This document shows positions 1 through 8,580 of a DNA stretch of 34,619 bases, one piece after another (positions within the stretch are counted from its first letter, which is position 1; every line of letters begins with the position of its first letter). The notes under the pieces were generated by a model that saw nothing but the letters and a program-made list of their open reading frames with translations, had not been told where the DNA came from and did no database searches. The position numbers and the translations under genes are program-made. The DNA is from Hoeflea sp. (GTDB lineage: Bacteria; Pseudomonadota; Alphaproteobacteria; Rhizobiales; Rhizobiaceae). The stretch is from the NCBI RefSeq assembly GCF_030682515.1, contig NZ_JAUXOD010000065.1:1-34619 (forward strand), given 5' to 3'.

Positions 1-26
1 CACCGTCATGCACAGGCCTGCCCGGA

Positions 27-341
27 TCAGCCCCGCGCCCCGCCGCGCCGGTTGCGCGCGAACGCCCAGCCGAGCGCCACGCCGACGGCGAACACCGGCA
101 CCCAGATCACCGCATCGAACCGCATGTAGCTCAGCGCGCTCTCAAGCCGCGTCGACCCGTCCGGGTTGATCCCCGGCGAGACCTGCAGGACAAACAGCAC
201 CAGCACGACGACGAGCAGCGGAACCACCGCATAAGCGGTCCCCCGCGCAGCCCCCCACCGGTAGGCAAACACAAAGCCGATGATGAGCGGCGCGACGAAA
301 TCGGCCAGGAACGCCATCGGATTGGACACCCAGAATGCCAT
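27..341 (-). CDS. small hypothetical membrane protein
   Basis: This 104-aa protein is not recognised as a named family. Three hydrophobic stretches are visible (about residues 10-29, 35-53 and 75-95), followed by a short Arg/Gly-rich tail (RNRRGGARG) that would stay in the cytoplasm, so it should be an inner-membrane protein. The start is supported by a GGAGG Shine-Dalgarno sequence 5 nt before the ATG. It stands alone: the next gene to the right is separated by a palindromic repeat. No catalytic motif is visible and no function is proposed. Confidence 0.7.
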   Translation of the reverse strand: MAFWVSNPMAFLADFVAPLIIGFVFAYRWGAARGTAYAVVPLLVVVLVLFVLQVSPGINPDGSTRLESALSYMRFDAVIWVPVFAVGVALGWAFARNRRGGARG

Positions 342-413
342 GTCGACCTCCGTTCCAGCCGCGTCGAAGTCGGATCTATGATACTGGCTTAATATCGGGT
401 CGACAAGAAGTTC

Positions 414-462
414 GGGGACAGTTTACCTTTTCGGGCCATGCCCGAAAAAGTAAACTGTCCCC
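414..462. repeat. REP-like imperfect palindrome
   Basis: Two 23-nt arms (414-436 and 440-462) are inverted copies with a single mismatch around a 3-nt centre. The arms start with GGGGACAGTTTAC and end in CGGGC. The outer GGGGACAGTTTAC word is, from general knowledge, common in REP-type palindromes and near REP-associated (Y1/RAYT) transposase genes. No such transposase is present in this window. It lies between two leftward genes and could also act as a bidirectional hairpin. Confidence 0.7.
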
Positions 463-481
463 TGCATAGCCGCATACCCCC

Positions 482-1093
482 TCAGCCGATCGCCGCGACG
501 ATCTTCCGCAGATCAGCCGTTCTCGCGCCCAGCATCAGCACGTTTTTGAGCGCCGTGGTAGGGTCGGTGGTCTGGAACAGGACGCCGTTGCCGCGGACGT
601 CGCGGTTGATCACCTGGCGGCGCGGTTCGCCGTCGTCGGCGGGTTTCATCGCCACGGCGAAATACATCCGCGAAGTGCGAGGGCGGATGCGCTGGAAGAA
701 GCGGTCCTCGGCGGTGATCTCGGCCTTGAAATTGGCAATGTAGAACCCCCAGGAGACATCCTTGTGGTCGGCGAAGTCGGTGGTCGACGCCGTCACATGG
801 ACATAGCCAAGGTGCGGCGCCTGGGAGAGCGTCTTGTGAAAGATGATCTCCGGAAACCGGATCCTGGCGTGGAAGGTGTTGAGCCGCTGGTGCGTCGTCC
901 TGCCGGCGTTTTCAAGCCTTATGCCGGTGCGCCTGGCGACCTCCGCATCGGTGAGGAAGCGCTGCTCCTCATCGACCCAGTCCTCCGCGTCGCGGGCGAT
1001 CCGCCCGGTCCTGAGGAAATTGGTATAGACCGCCTTTGCAGGCACGGGCGCCTGCCCCTTGGCCTTGGCCGCGTAGTATCTGAACATCGACAT
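482..1093 (-). CDS. hypothetical protein, 203 aa
   Basis: This is a soluble, Arg/Ala-rich protein of 203 aa with no signal peptide or membrane segment, and no family is recognised with confidence. The N-terminus begins MSMFRYYAAKAKGQ. A second in-frame ATG lies two codons downstream (1087) and either could be the start; no strong ribosome-binding site separates them. The sequence has ordinary alphaproteobacterial composition and continuous coding character. Neighbours (a palindrome on one side and an ornithine cyclodeaminase-family gene on the other) do not suggest a role. Confidence 0.65.
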   Translation of the reverse strand: MSMFRYYAAKAKGQAPVPAKAVYTNFLRTGRIARDAEDWVDEEQRFLTDAEVARRTGIRLENAGRTTHQRLNTFHARIRFPEIIFHKTLSQAPHLGYVHVTASTTDFADHKDVSWGFYIANFKAEITAEDRFFQRIRPRTSRMYFAVAMKPADDGEPRRQVINRDVRGNGVLFQTTDPTTALKNVLMLGARTADLRKIVAAIG

Positions 1094-1286
1094 TTCGAGC
1101 GCGACCCAGGGTTTCCTTAGCGCAAATCATGGCCCCGAATGGTTAACGGAGTGCTGCCGGCGCCGCAGAAACCGTCCTGCGGGCCAGGCCCGGGCACAGG
1201 GTGCGTTCAGGATGGACAGGAGGCACGGGGAACAGGATTTTACCGCCCGCGCGCCGCATCTCTCATCGCCACCGTCAACATCCCTC

Positions 1287-2222
1287 TCAGCGACCCTGGA
1301 GCGCCAGATAGACCGCATGGGCGATCATCACGTCGAGATGCGCGCCGCCGCCGTTCTTGAACACGGTGATCTCGTCGGCCGAGCCCCGCCCGGAGCGGCC
1401 CTGGACCAGGTCGTGCAGGTCGCCCTGGATGTCGGCTTCGGTGATCGCGCCCGCGGCCATCGGGATCATCAGCTCGCCGATATGGCCCACCGTGGTGGCG
1501 CGGCTGTCGACGAACAGGCGGCCGCGCATAAGCGTGGCGTCGTCGGCCTCGCGCATCGCCGGCGTGTAGGCGCCGACGAGATCGACATGGGTGCCGGGCC
1601 TGAGCATCTCGCCCATGATCAGCGGTTCGGTCGACATGGTGGCCGACGAGATCAGGTCGGCGCGGGCGACGGCCGCGTCGAGGTCTGTGACCACTTCGGC
1701 CGTCACGCCATCGGCGGCAAGCGCCGCCGCCAGTTCTTCGGCGCGGGGCGCGCTGCGGTTCCAGATCATCACATGATCGAGCGAGGGGCGCACGGCGCGG
1801 TGGGCGTCGATCAGCGGCCGCGCCATCGAGCCCGCGCCCAGCATCAGCATGGTGCGGATGTCGATCCGCGACAGGCACGAGGAGCCGAGCGCGGAATCGC
1901 CCGCCGTCTTCCAGGCGGTGAGATCGACGCCCTCGAGCACGGCCACCACATGGCCCTCCGCCTCGTCAAACAGCAGCACCTGGCCCTGCACCGAGGGCCG
2001 GGGCGGGCTGGCCCCAGGATTGTCGGGATAAATCGTCACCGCCTTGACGCCCGAGGCGAGGCCTTCGATCCAGGCGGTGCGCACCAGCATCTTGCGGCCC
2101 GAATTCTCGACAAGGGAATCCCTGAGATCCGCCGGCTTCATCAGGTGCCCGGCCCTGAGCGCCTCCACGGCGAACGGCCAGGAACAGACCGACCTTATGT
2201 CGTCTCCGGTGACAATATGCAT
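1287..2222 (-). CDS. ornithine cyclodeaminase / mu-crystallin family protein
   Basis: This 311-aa protein belongs to the ornithine cyclodeaminase/mu-crystallin fold. Members use NAD(P)H as ornithine cyclodeaminases, alanine dehydrogenases, or ketimine (delta1-pyrroline-2-carboxylate) reductases. Visible features are the central Rossmann motif MLMLGAGSMARPLI (about residues 125-138), the upstream DLTAWKTAGDSALGS substrate-site stretch, and the family-typical C-terminal EITVFKNGGGAHLD. The length fits the family (310-350 aa). The exact substrate cannot be read from the sequence. It lies 48 nt downstream of the phasin gene on the same strand and may be cotranscribed with it. Confidence 0.88.
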   Translation of the reverse strand: MHIVTGDDIRSVCSWPFAVEALRAGHLMKPADLRDSLVENSGRKMLVRTAWIEGLASGVKAVTIYPDNPGASPPRPSVQGQVLLFDEAEGHVVAVLEGVDLTAWKTAGDSALGSSCLSRIDIRTMLMLGAGSMARPLIDAHRAVRPSLDHVMIWNRSAPRAEELAAALAADGVTAEVVTDLDAAVARADLISSATMSTEPLIMGEMLRPGTHVDLVGAYTPAMREADDATLMRGRLFVDSRATTVGHIGELMIPMAAGAITEADIQGDLHDLVQGRSGRGSADEITVFKNGGGAHLDVMIAHAVYLALQGR

Positions 2223-2270
2223 GATGGGGTCCTGTTGATCAGATCATTCGGGCAGTGGCCGCAGACGGGC

Positions 2271-2702
2271 CTACTTCTTCCCGCTCATCGCCTTGCGCAG
2301 ATCCTCGAGCGTCTCCTGCATGCTCTTCTGCAGCACCTTGAAGGCCTCGGTGCCCGACTGCTGCGCCATGCCGGCGATCTCCGATGTGTTCTTGATCGCC
2401 ATCTCGAAGGAGCGCTTGGCGAACTCGGCCTGGGTGGTCATCATCGATTTCGGATCGGCGCCCGATTTGATCGTGTCGGCCATGGCGGAGATCTCGTCGA
2501 GCGCCTCCTGAACCATCTCGCGCTGGCGCGTCAGGATCGAGCTGGCGCCGGAGCCTGCCTTCTTCGCCGCCTCGTCGAGCGCCTGCAGGTTCTTCTTGTG
2601 GCGCGCCACGATCACGTCGAGGTCGGGCTGCGGCAGCTTCATGTCCTTGCCGAAATTCATGAACATGGAAACCAGATCGTCGGTGGCTTTCTTGTCGGTC
2701 AT
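2271..2702 (-). CDS. phasin family protein
   Basis: This 143-aa helical, Lys/Gln/Ala-rich protein is typical of polyhydroxyalkanoate-granule phasins. The N-terminal stretch (VSMFMNFGKDMKLPQPDLD, about residues 9-27) and the following long amphipathic helix with KKNLQALDEAAK match the phasin family layout. A phasin coats the PHA granule surface and controls granule number and size. The start at 2702 (MTDKKATDD) is chosen because GGAGGA lies 6 nt upstream; an upstream in-frame ATG would add 13 poorly coding residues. It is the only PHA gene in the window. TGC-rich repeats about 160-200 nt upstream may be its control sites. Confidence 0.85.
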   Translation of the reverse strand: MTDKKATDDLVSMFMNFGKDMKLPQPDLDVIVARHKKNLQALDEAAKKAGSGASSILTRQREMVQEALDEISAMADTIKSGADPKSMMTTQAEFAKRSFEMAIKNTSEIAGMAQQSGTEAFKVLQKSMQETLEDLRKAMSGKK

Positions 2703-3633
2703 GGTCTTCCTCCAGGTTGCGGCGGAACGCCCGCCCGCCAAAGTTCAGGGTGAACTATACAGCCCCAAGGTCGACTGACCCAACGCTTATTTCAACCCCG
2801 CGCGGATGGGGCCCCATGTCGCGGCCGCGAGGGTGGAACCGCGCCGCCGGGGCGATTCGCGTGTTGCGTCGCAATATTTGGTGCGCTGCAGCAGGAAAAT
2901 GCGCTGCGGGTCCGCCGCCCTCAAGCCACCCTGATTCGGGCGCAGCCAGGGGCCGTCCCGGGTCCGGCCACGGCGCGCGCGGGCGCCCGGTCCTGACGCC
3001 GTTCTGCCGTCATGAAGACTGAAGGCACTGCCGGACGGGTAGCCGCGGCAGCGCCTGCGGCTCCTCCGGCAAGAGCCACCCCCGCCAACCTGCGGCAGGA
3101 TCCGCGCGCCGTCAAATCCAGTGCCGGCACTGCTCCCCCGCCGCATCGGCGCGCGCGATGGCGCGTCGCCCGAGGCCTGCGTGACGGCCCGAAACCGGAT
3201 CGAAGGAGTGTCTGGAAAATCGCGCGGTCCGTCCCGCAGTGCCGCCGCGGCCCCGCGCCATGATCCTGCGCAAATGCGCGTCGGCGGTAGGCGTCTGCCT
3301 CAGCGGCCGATGCCGTGCAGGTCCGCGCCCGCCATCGACTGGGTCATGATCCGGTCGACGCCGAAGGCTTCGAGCGCCCGGCCGAGGCCGCCCGGAAAAC
3401 GCCTGCCGCGGCAGCCGGAGCCTGTGGCGCGCCCGGCGCCACAGGTGCATCCGCGCCGGAGCCCCGTGCCCTCGCCGCGCGCAGCGCCCGACCAGCGCAG
3501 GAGGCGCCCGTCATCAAGGGAAAATGTTTCCGGCCTGTCGCTGCAGCGCATAACCTGGCCCACCTTTATCTCATTCATTCAAGGACTTGGGTCCGATTCC
3601 GGACTCAATTTCCCATCCAGTTGATTCAATCTC
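2703..3633. other. GC-rich stretch without a convincing gene
   Basis: These 931 nt separate the phasin and GNAT genes. Several short open frames exist on both strands (for example 3300-3578 on the minus strand and 3012-3263 on the plus strand). Their products are Arg/Gly/Ala-rich, lack good ribosome-binding sites and resemble no family. The last part of the 3300-3578 frame (GVDRIMTQSMAGADLHG) has some protein-like character and could be a decayed gene. Phasin promoter elements probably occupy the left end. No tRNA was seen. Confidence 0.5.
2864..2907 (-). promoter_or_regulatory. candidate TGC-rich control sites of the phasin gene
   Basis: A perfect inverted repeat TTGCG-T-CGCAA (2864-2874) is followed by two direct copies of TGCGCTGC (2882-2889 and 2900-2907), 18 nt apart. 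The first TGCGCTGC overlaps the palindrome GCTGCAGC. Phasin genes are commonly repressed by PhaR/PhbF-type proteins that bind TGC/GCA-rich repeats, so these could be such operators. That is inference: the sites lie about 160-205 nt upstream of the phasin start and no phaR gene is in the window. Confidence 0.35.
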
Positions 3634-4239
3634 TCAATTGACCGGCGCCGCGATCGCGGCCATCTCCGGCTTGGGCGCGGGCACGGCCGGAAAGCTCCGG
3701 TGCGCCCGGTCGCGGGCGGCGAGCCTGAGCCCGTCGGCGACATTGATCCGCCCCACCGACTGGTCGGAGGCGAACTGCATCTTGGCGCCGAACTTGCGCG
3801 CAAGCGCCTTCATCGCATGGTTCTGCGATCCGGTCTCGACGATGATGGTGGAGATGTCGTTCTCCGACGCAGCGCGCAGCAGCGCCTTCAGGAGGATCGT
3901 GCCGAGCCCCTTGCGGCGCCAGTCGGACGCCACCGAGAAGGCCGATTCCCCCTCGCCCCTGACAATCTGCCCGCCGGTGTGCAACTCGGCGACCGCCACC
4001 AGATGGTCGCCGATATAGGCGCCGATGACGATGGCTTCATTGAGCGAGCGGGCGATGTATTTGTCGAGCCACGGATCGGACACCAGGCCGTTGAAGCGGT
4101 CCCGGAAATCCTCGTAGTGCAGCTCGTGAAGATGGGCGCAGAAGTCCTTCGCATCCGACGGGCCCAGATATCTGAGCATCACATCGGAGCCGATGACTAA
4201 CTGTGGTTGGCGCGGTTTGAACAGAAACCGAGAGAGCAT
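3634..4239 (-). CDS. GNAT family N-acetyltransferase
   Basis: This 201-aa protein has a single GNAT domain (about residues 20-170). The acetyl-CoA pyrophosphate-binding motif A is seen as SVASDWRRKGLGTILLKAL, matching the R/Q-x-x-G-x-G/A signature. The later IIVETGSQNHAMKALARKFGA segment is typical of motif B. Members transfer an acetyl group from acetyl-CoA to an amine on a small molecule or protein; the acceptor here is unknown. The last 20 or so residues are Ala/Pro-rich and probably disordered. The start at 4239 has GGAGG 6 nt upstream, and a good sigma-70-type promoter lies about 40 nt further up. Confidence 0.88.
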   Translation of the reverse strand: MLSRFLFKPRQPQLVIGSDVMLRYLGPSDAKDFCAHLHELHYEDFRDRFNGLVSDPWLDKYIARSLNEAIVIGAYIGDHLVAVAELHTGGQIVRGEGESAFSVASDWRRKGLGTILLKALLRAASENDISTIIVETGSQNHAMKALARKFGAKMQFASDQSVGRINVADGLRLAARDRAHRSFPAVPAPKPEMAAIAAPVN

Positions 4240-4277
4240 GGTCGACCTCCAAAGGTCATTGTCCCCCCGAATTCTCC

Positions 4278-4313
4278 TGACTCAGATATAATTGTGCAAT
4301 GCAACAAAATCAA
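4278..4313 (-). promoter_or_regulatory. sigma-70-type promoter of the GNAT gene
   Basis: On the minus strand, TTGATT (4313-4308) and TATATC (4290-4285) are separated by exactly 17 nt, which predicts a start of transcription near 4278, about 40 nt before the GNAT start codon. The spacer contains the repeat-like word TTGTTGCATTGCACAA, which could be an operator. The match is by eye only. Confidence 0.5.
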
Positions 4314-4393
4314 GACACGTCCTATGACTAAAGTTAAAGAGCGTGTTCGGAGCGAGCCCGGACAGGGGAGGCCTCTCGCTTCGTGTCATGGTG

Positions 4394-4975
4394 TCAGACG
4401 CGACCGAGGAACTCAAGCACCCGTGATTTGAGCCGCGCGGTCGCATCTGAATCATAGGACGGCAGCGAGGGATCGGCGAACAGGTGCCGCTCTCCAGGGT
4501 AGAGAAACAGTTCGGCGGCCCGGACCGTCGCCGCGATCTCCCGGGCGGCGTCGATGTCGCCCTCGCCCGCAAAGAACGGGTCATTGTCCATCCCGTGGAT
4601 CTGCACAGGCACGCCCTCCGGCCATGGCCCGAAGGACCACTCGCCGCTGACCGGCAGGCAGGCACTGACGAGAAGCGCGCCGCGGGCGCCGGGCCGGGTC
4701 TGCGCCAGCTTCTGCGCCGGCATCACCCCGAACGAGAACCCGGCATAGACGAGCGCCCCGGGCAAGCCGTCGGCCGCGCGGTGGCCGCGCTCGCGCATGG
4801 CGTCAAACCCACTCTCCTCGATATGGGCGACACCCTCCTCCAGGGTCTGGAACGTCCGTCCGTCAAACAGATCCGGGGTATGAACGATGTGGCCGTTGGC
4901 CCGCAAGAAGTCTGCAAACGCGTGCACACCCCGGGTCAGCCCCTGCGCATGGTGGAACAACAGGACTTCGGCCAT
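4394..4975 (-). CDS. dienelactone hydrolase family alpha/beta hydrolase
   Basis: This 193-aa protein has the compact alpha/beta-hydrolase fold of the dienelactone hydrolase (DLH) family. The N-terminus EVLLFHHAQGLTRGVHAFAD is the family-typical first strand and helix. The nucleophile elbow reads AGFSFG with Ser81, whereas classical DLHs have Cys in this place. Asp130 or Asp132 (GMDNDPFF) and His164 (PGERHLF) complete a plausible triad. It probably hydrolyses an ester or lactone; the substrate is not known. The start has GGAGG 6 nt upstream. It lies 107 nt downstream of the sarcosine oxidase operon on the same strand and could be transcribed with it. Confidence 0.85.
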   Translation of the reverse strand: MAEVLLFHHAQGLTRGVHAFADFLRANGHIVHTPDLFDGRTFQTLEEGVAHIEESGFDAMRERGHRAADGLPGALVYAGFSFGVMPAQKLAQTRPGARGALLVSACLPVSGEWSFGPWPEGVPVQIHGMDNDPFFAGEGDIDAAREIAATVRAAELFLYPGERHLFADPSLPSYDSDATARLKSRVLEFLGRV

Positions 4976-5082
4976 GGCAAGCCTCCAGCGGCGTTGAACA
5001 GCGGCCGAAATCTACAGCATCACCCGCGCGCTGTCATGTCGATCTGGCGCCGCACATGGCTCCCGCTCGGATGCAGCGCGCC

Positions 5083-8000
5083 TCAGTCCCTGAGCCGGAT
5101 CGCCCGCGCCAGGCTTTCCGCCAGATCCCGCGCATAGGTCGAAAACGCCAGGATCTCGAAGCCGTCCGGCCCGAGCCGGGTGAGCTGCACCGGCACATGG
5201 CCGAACAGCGTCGGCTGGCTTGCCCCTGGCTTGCCCATCACGCCGTCAAGGTCGATGCCCGTCTGGGTGGCGAGGATGTCCTGCGCCTCGGGTCCGGTGA
5301 GCGAGAGCCGCACGCGCGCATCGGAGAGATCGCACAGGCTCAGATCATCTGCCGCACCCAGCCGCTGCATAAGCTCGGCAATGCCCTCGCCCGCGTGTCC
5401 AACCGCCAGCGCCTGGCCCGGCTGCACCGGGCGCAAGACGCCGTCGCCGGCCTGGGTGGCCTTGCGCACAGCCGCGTCCATGGTGACGGGGCCCGAGACC
5501 AGGCACACCGGCGCTGCGGGCAGCAAAGCCAGAAGCGCCCGCTCGGCCGCGCCGGTCGTAAGCCCGTCGAGCCAGGCCGGCGCGCGCGGCGCCGGCGCGA
5601 TCACCCGTGGATAATCCCGCGCGGGCCGCGTCTTGCTGGCATCGGCGCTGAGCAGCACCGGATCACCGACGATCGCCCGCGTCTCGACGCCCCTGAGCGG
5701 ATCCCACACGGTCAGGATCTCGCCATGGCGGCCGCGCCCGCCCTTGAGCATGGCGAGCGCGATGGTGGATCTGAGATGCGGCGACCAGCAGGCAGACGTC
5801 ACGTGGCCCTGGTCGTTGGCCATGGTGGGTGCTGCGTCAGGCTCGAGCAGGTGACCGCCGGCCAGGATCCGGTGCGCCGGATTGACCGGGCGCAGGCCCA
5901 CCAGCTGCTCGCGGCCCTCGCGTTGCAGGCCCTCGCGGCCGAGCATCGCACGGCCGATGAAATCGTCCTTCTTCGTGCTCACCATCTTGCCAAGCCCGAG
6001 ATCGCCCGGCGTCGTGCGCCCATCGATCTCGGCATGGGTGATGAAGCCCTTCTCGATGCGGAGCACATTCAAGGCCTCGAGCCCGTAGGGCACGATCCCG
6101 AAGGGCGCGCCTGCGTCCAGGATCGCGTCCGCCACCGCCTCGCCATGGCGCGCGGGCACGGCCAACTCGAAGGCCATCTCGCCCGAAAACGAGATCCGGA
6201 ACAGCCGCGCCGCGAGCCCCGAATGGAGCTTGACCTCGCGCGCGGCCATGAACGGCGTCGCCTCGTCGCCGAGATCGGCGTCGACGATACGCCCCAGCAC
6301 GTCGCGCGAGGCCGGACCGGCGACCGTGATCTGCGCCCACTGGTCGGTCACGGAAGCGAGCCGCACGTCGAGTTCCGGCCACAAGACTTGCGCGCAAAAC
6401 TCCATATGCGCCATGGCCTCGCCGGCGGCAGCCGTCGTCGTGGTGATCAGGTAATGGCTTTCGCCCAGCCGGCTCACCGTGCCGTCGTCCATCAGCAGCC
6501 CGTCCTCGCGCAGCATCAGCCCGTAGCGCGCCTTGCCGAGGCCAAGCGTCGACATCTTCGAGGTGTAGATCAGATCGAGGAACTGGCCCGCATCCTTGCC
6601 CGCAAGATCGATCTTGCCGAGCGTCGAGGCGTCGGAAATGCCCACGCCGGCGCGCACGGCCAGCGTCTCGCGGTCACAGGACTCCTTCCAGGAGGGTTCT
6701 CGGTCTCGCGGGAAATGCGAGGCCCGCATCCAGGCGCCGGCCTCGATGAACACCGCGCCATGCTTTTCGGCCCAATGGTGCAGCGGCGACCGCCGCACCG
6801 GACGATAGTGGTGGCCGCGGTGCTCGCCCGCCAGCGCGCCGATGCTGACCGGCGTGTAGAACGGCCGGAAGGTGGTGGTGCCCACCTGGTCCGGCGTCAC
6901 GCCCCGATTCTCGGCCAGGATGCCGATGGCGGTGACGTTGGAGAGCTTGCCCTGGTCGGTCGCCATGCCGGTGGTGGTGTAGCGCTTGGCAAGTTCCACA
7001 TGGCCGTAGCCCTCGCGCACCGCGAGGCCGAGATCGGTGACCGTCACGTCGTTCTGGAAATCGACGAAGGCCTTGCCGCGCGCCTCCGCGACATGCCACA
7101 GCGTTTGAAACCCTGTCGCGCCGCCGCAGGCCTCTCGCACCGACTGCGCATCGAGTTTTTTCGGCTTGAAGCCGAGATCGGTTGCGGCCTGCGCGCCGGC
7201 GTCCGCCCCGCACGCAAGGCAGCCTGCGAGATCGAGGATCCCCGCCGCACTGCCCGCCGCCACCAGCCCGTCGCGCGGCGCGGGCGGCAGGAACATGCCG
7301 CTCTCCTGATTCCACACCGGCCTGTCGCCGCGGTGGCAGGCGAGATGGACCACCGGGTTCCAGCCGCCGGCCATCGCCAGCGCATCGACCTTGATCTTTT
7401 CCCGCTTGCCGGTCGCCCGCTCGACCGCCTCGATGCCGGTGACCGTCTTGCCGCCCTTGGCATCCGCCACCACATGACCCAAAAGCACCCGCACGCCGTC
7501 CGACGCCGCCAGTTCCGCCGCGGGCACCTCGGCGCGCGCGTCGATGAGCGTCACGGCAAGCCCGCGCGCCAGAAGATCGCGCGCCGTCTCGTGGCCCGAC
7601 GGCCCGGTCGCAAACACCGCCACATGGTCGCCCGGCCTTATCGCCTGGGCGTTGGCGAGCCCGCGCATCGCGGACGCCATCATCACGCCGGGCCGGTCAT
7701 TGCCGCCGAACACCAGCGGCCGCTCCTCGGCGCCCGCCGCCAGCACGGCGCGTTTCGCCGCGATCCGCCAGATCCGCTGCGCCGGACCCGAGGCTTCGCC
7801 GTCGCGCCGCTCGACCGCGCCGAACACGCCGCTGTCGTAGGCGCCGAACACGGTCGTGGCCTTCAGCAGCCGCACATTGGGGTTGCCCGCCAGTTCCGCG
7901 ATGACGGAAGCCGCGAATCCCGGCCCGTCGGACTCGCCGATCTCGACCTTGTCGCGGATCAGCCGTCCGCCAAACTCAAGATTCTCGTCGCAGAGCACCA

Positions 8001-8580
8001 CCCGTACCCCGGCCCGCGCCGCCGCGCGCGCCGTCATCAGGCCCGCGGGTCCGGCGCCGATCACCAGCACGTCGCAATGGGCCCAGCGTTTCTCGTAGTC
8101 CTGGGGGTCGGGCGCATGGCTTGCCCGGCCGAGCCCCGCGGCCTTGCGGATCAACGGCTCGTAGAGCGTTTCCCAAAGTGCTGCCGGCCACATGAAGGTC
8201 TTGTAGTAGAACCCCGCGCCGAGAAACGGCGACAGCGCCGAATTGACCGCGCCGATATCGAGCCCGAGCGACGGCCAGCGGTTCTGGCTTTCCGCCACAA
8301 GCCCATCCCGAAGTCCAACCATCGAGGCGCGCAGATTGGGTTCGCGCGTCACGCCGTCGCCGATGGTCACCAGGGCATTGGGCTCCGACGCCCCGCCGCT
8401 CAGCAAGCCCCGCGGCCGGTGATACTTGAACGAGCGGCCCATCAGGCTCACGCCGTTGGCGAGCAGCGCCGAGGCCAGAGTGTCGCCGGCAAAGCCCTCG
8501 AGGGACCGCCCGTCGAAGCTGAAGCGAATGGTTCTGGAGCGGTCGATCAGCCCGCCATCGTCAAACCGGGAAAAGCTCAT
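5083..8580 (-). CDS. soxA: sarcosine oxidase alpha subunit fused to gamma subunit (SoxA-SoxG)
   Basis: Heterotetrameric sarcosine oxidase demethylates sarcosine to glycine, making H2O2 and 5,10-methylene-tetrahydrofolate. This 1165-aa protein starts with the ferredoxin-like domain (about residues 15-95) and the Rossmann dinucleotide-binding motif VLVIGAGPAGLM (171-182). The second nucleotide-binding half follows, including GCLACGADAG, and then the folate-binding GcvT-type domain (about 590-990). A normal SoxA ends near residue 990. Here about 165 more residues follow, and they resemble the gamma subunit: DLSDARVRLSLTGPEAQDIL, then VPVQLTRLGPDGFEIL and TYARDLAESLARAIRLRD. No separate soxG is nearby. 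Its ATG overlaps the soxD stop codon (ATGA). The alpha assignment is very sure; the gamma fusion is strong inference from length and motif resemblance. Confidence 0.95.
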   Translation of the reverse strand: MSFSRFDDGGLIDRSRTIRFSFDGRSLEGFAGDTLASALLANGVSLMGRSFKYHRPRGLLSGGASEPNALVTIGDGVTREPNLRASMVGLRDGLVAESQNRWPSLGLDIGAVNSALSPFLGAGFYYKTFMWPAALWETLYEPLIRKAAGLGRASHAPDPQDYEKRWAHCDVLVIGAGPAGLMTARAAARAGVRVVLCDENLEFGGRLIRDKVEIGESDGPGFAASVIAELAGNPNVRLLKATTVFGAYDSGVFGAVERRDGEASGPAQRIWRIAAKRAVLAAGAEERPLVFGGNDRPGVMMASAMRGLANAQAIRPGDHVAVFATGPSGHETARDLLARGLAVTLIDARAEVPAAELAASDGVRVLLGHVVADAKGGKTVTGIEAVERATGKREKIKVDALAMAGGWNPVVHLACHRGDRPVWNQESGMFLPPAPRDGLVAAGSAAGILDLAGCLACGADAGAQAATDLGFKPKKLDAQSVREACGGATGFQTLWHVAEARGKAFVDFQNDVTVTDLGLAVREGYGHVELAKRYTTTGMATDQGKLSNVTAIGILAENRGVTPDQVGTTTFRPFYTPVSIGALAGEHRGHHYRPVRRSPLHHWAEKHGAVFIEAGAWMRASHFPRDREPSWKESCDRETLAVRAGVGISDASTLGKIDLAGKDAGQFLDLIYTSKMSTLGLGKARYGLMLREDGLLMDDGTVSRLGESHYLITTTTAAAGEAMAHMEFCAQVLWPELDVRLASVTDQWAQITVAGPASRDVLGRIVDADLGDEATPFMAAREVKLHSGLAARLFRISFSGEMAFELAVPARHGEAVADAILDAGAPFGIVPYGLEALNVLRIEKGFITHAEIDGRTTPGDLGLGKMVSTKKDDFIGRAMLGREGLQREGREQLVGLRPVNPAHRILAGGHLLEPDAAPTMANDQGHVTSACWSPHLRSTIALAMLKGGRGRHGEILTVWDPLRGVETRAIVGDPVLLSADASKTRPARDYPRVIAPAPRAPAWLDGLTTGAAERALLALLPAAPVCLVSGPVTMDAAVRKATQAGDGVLRPVQPGQALAVGHAGEGIAELMQRLGAADDLSLCDLSDARVRLSLTGPEAQDILATQTGIDLDGVMGKPGASQPTLFGHVPVQLTRLGPDGFEILAFSTYARDLAESLARAIRLRD

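Noticed and set aside
1212-2753. A 513-codon plus-strand open frame across the cyclodeaminase and phasin genes
   Set aside because: Crosses two well-supported opposite-strand genes and gives His/Arg-rich low-information sequence; long antisense frames are expected at this GC content.
3300-3578. A 92-codon minus-strand open frame between the phasin and GNAT genes
   Set aside because: Weak start signals and mostly Gly/Arg-rich product; only its end looks protein-like, so it is noted as a possible decayed gene only.
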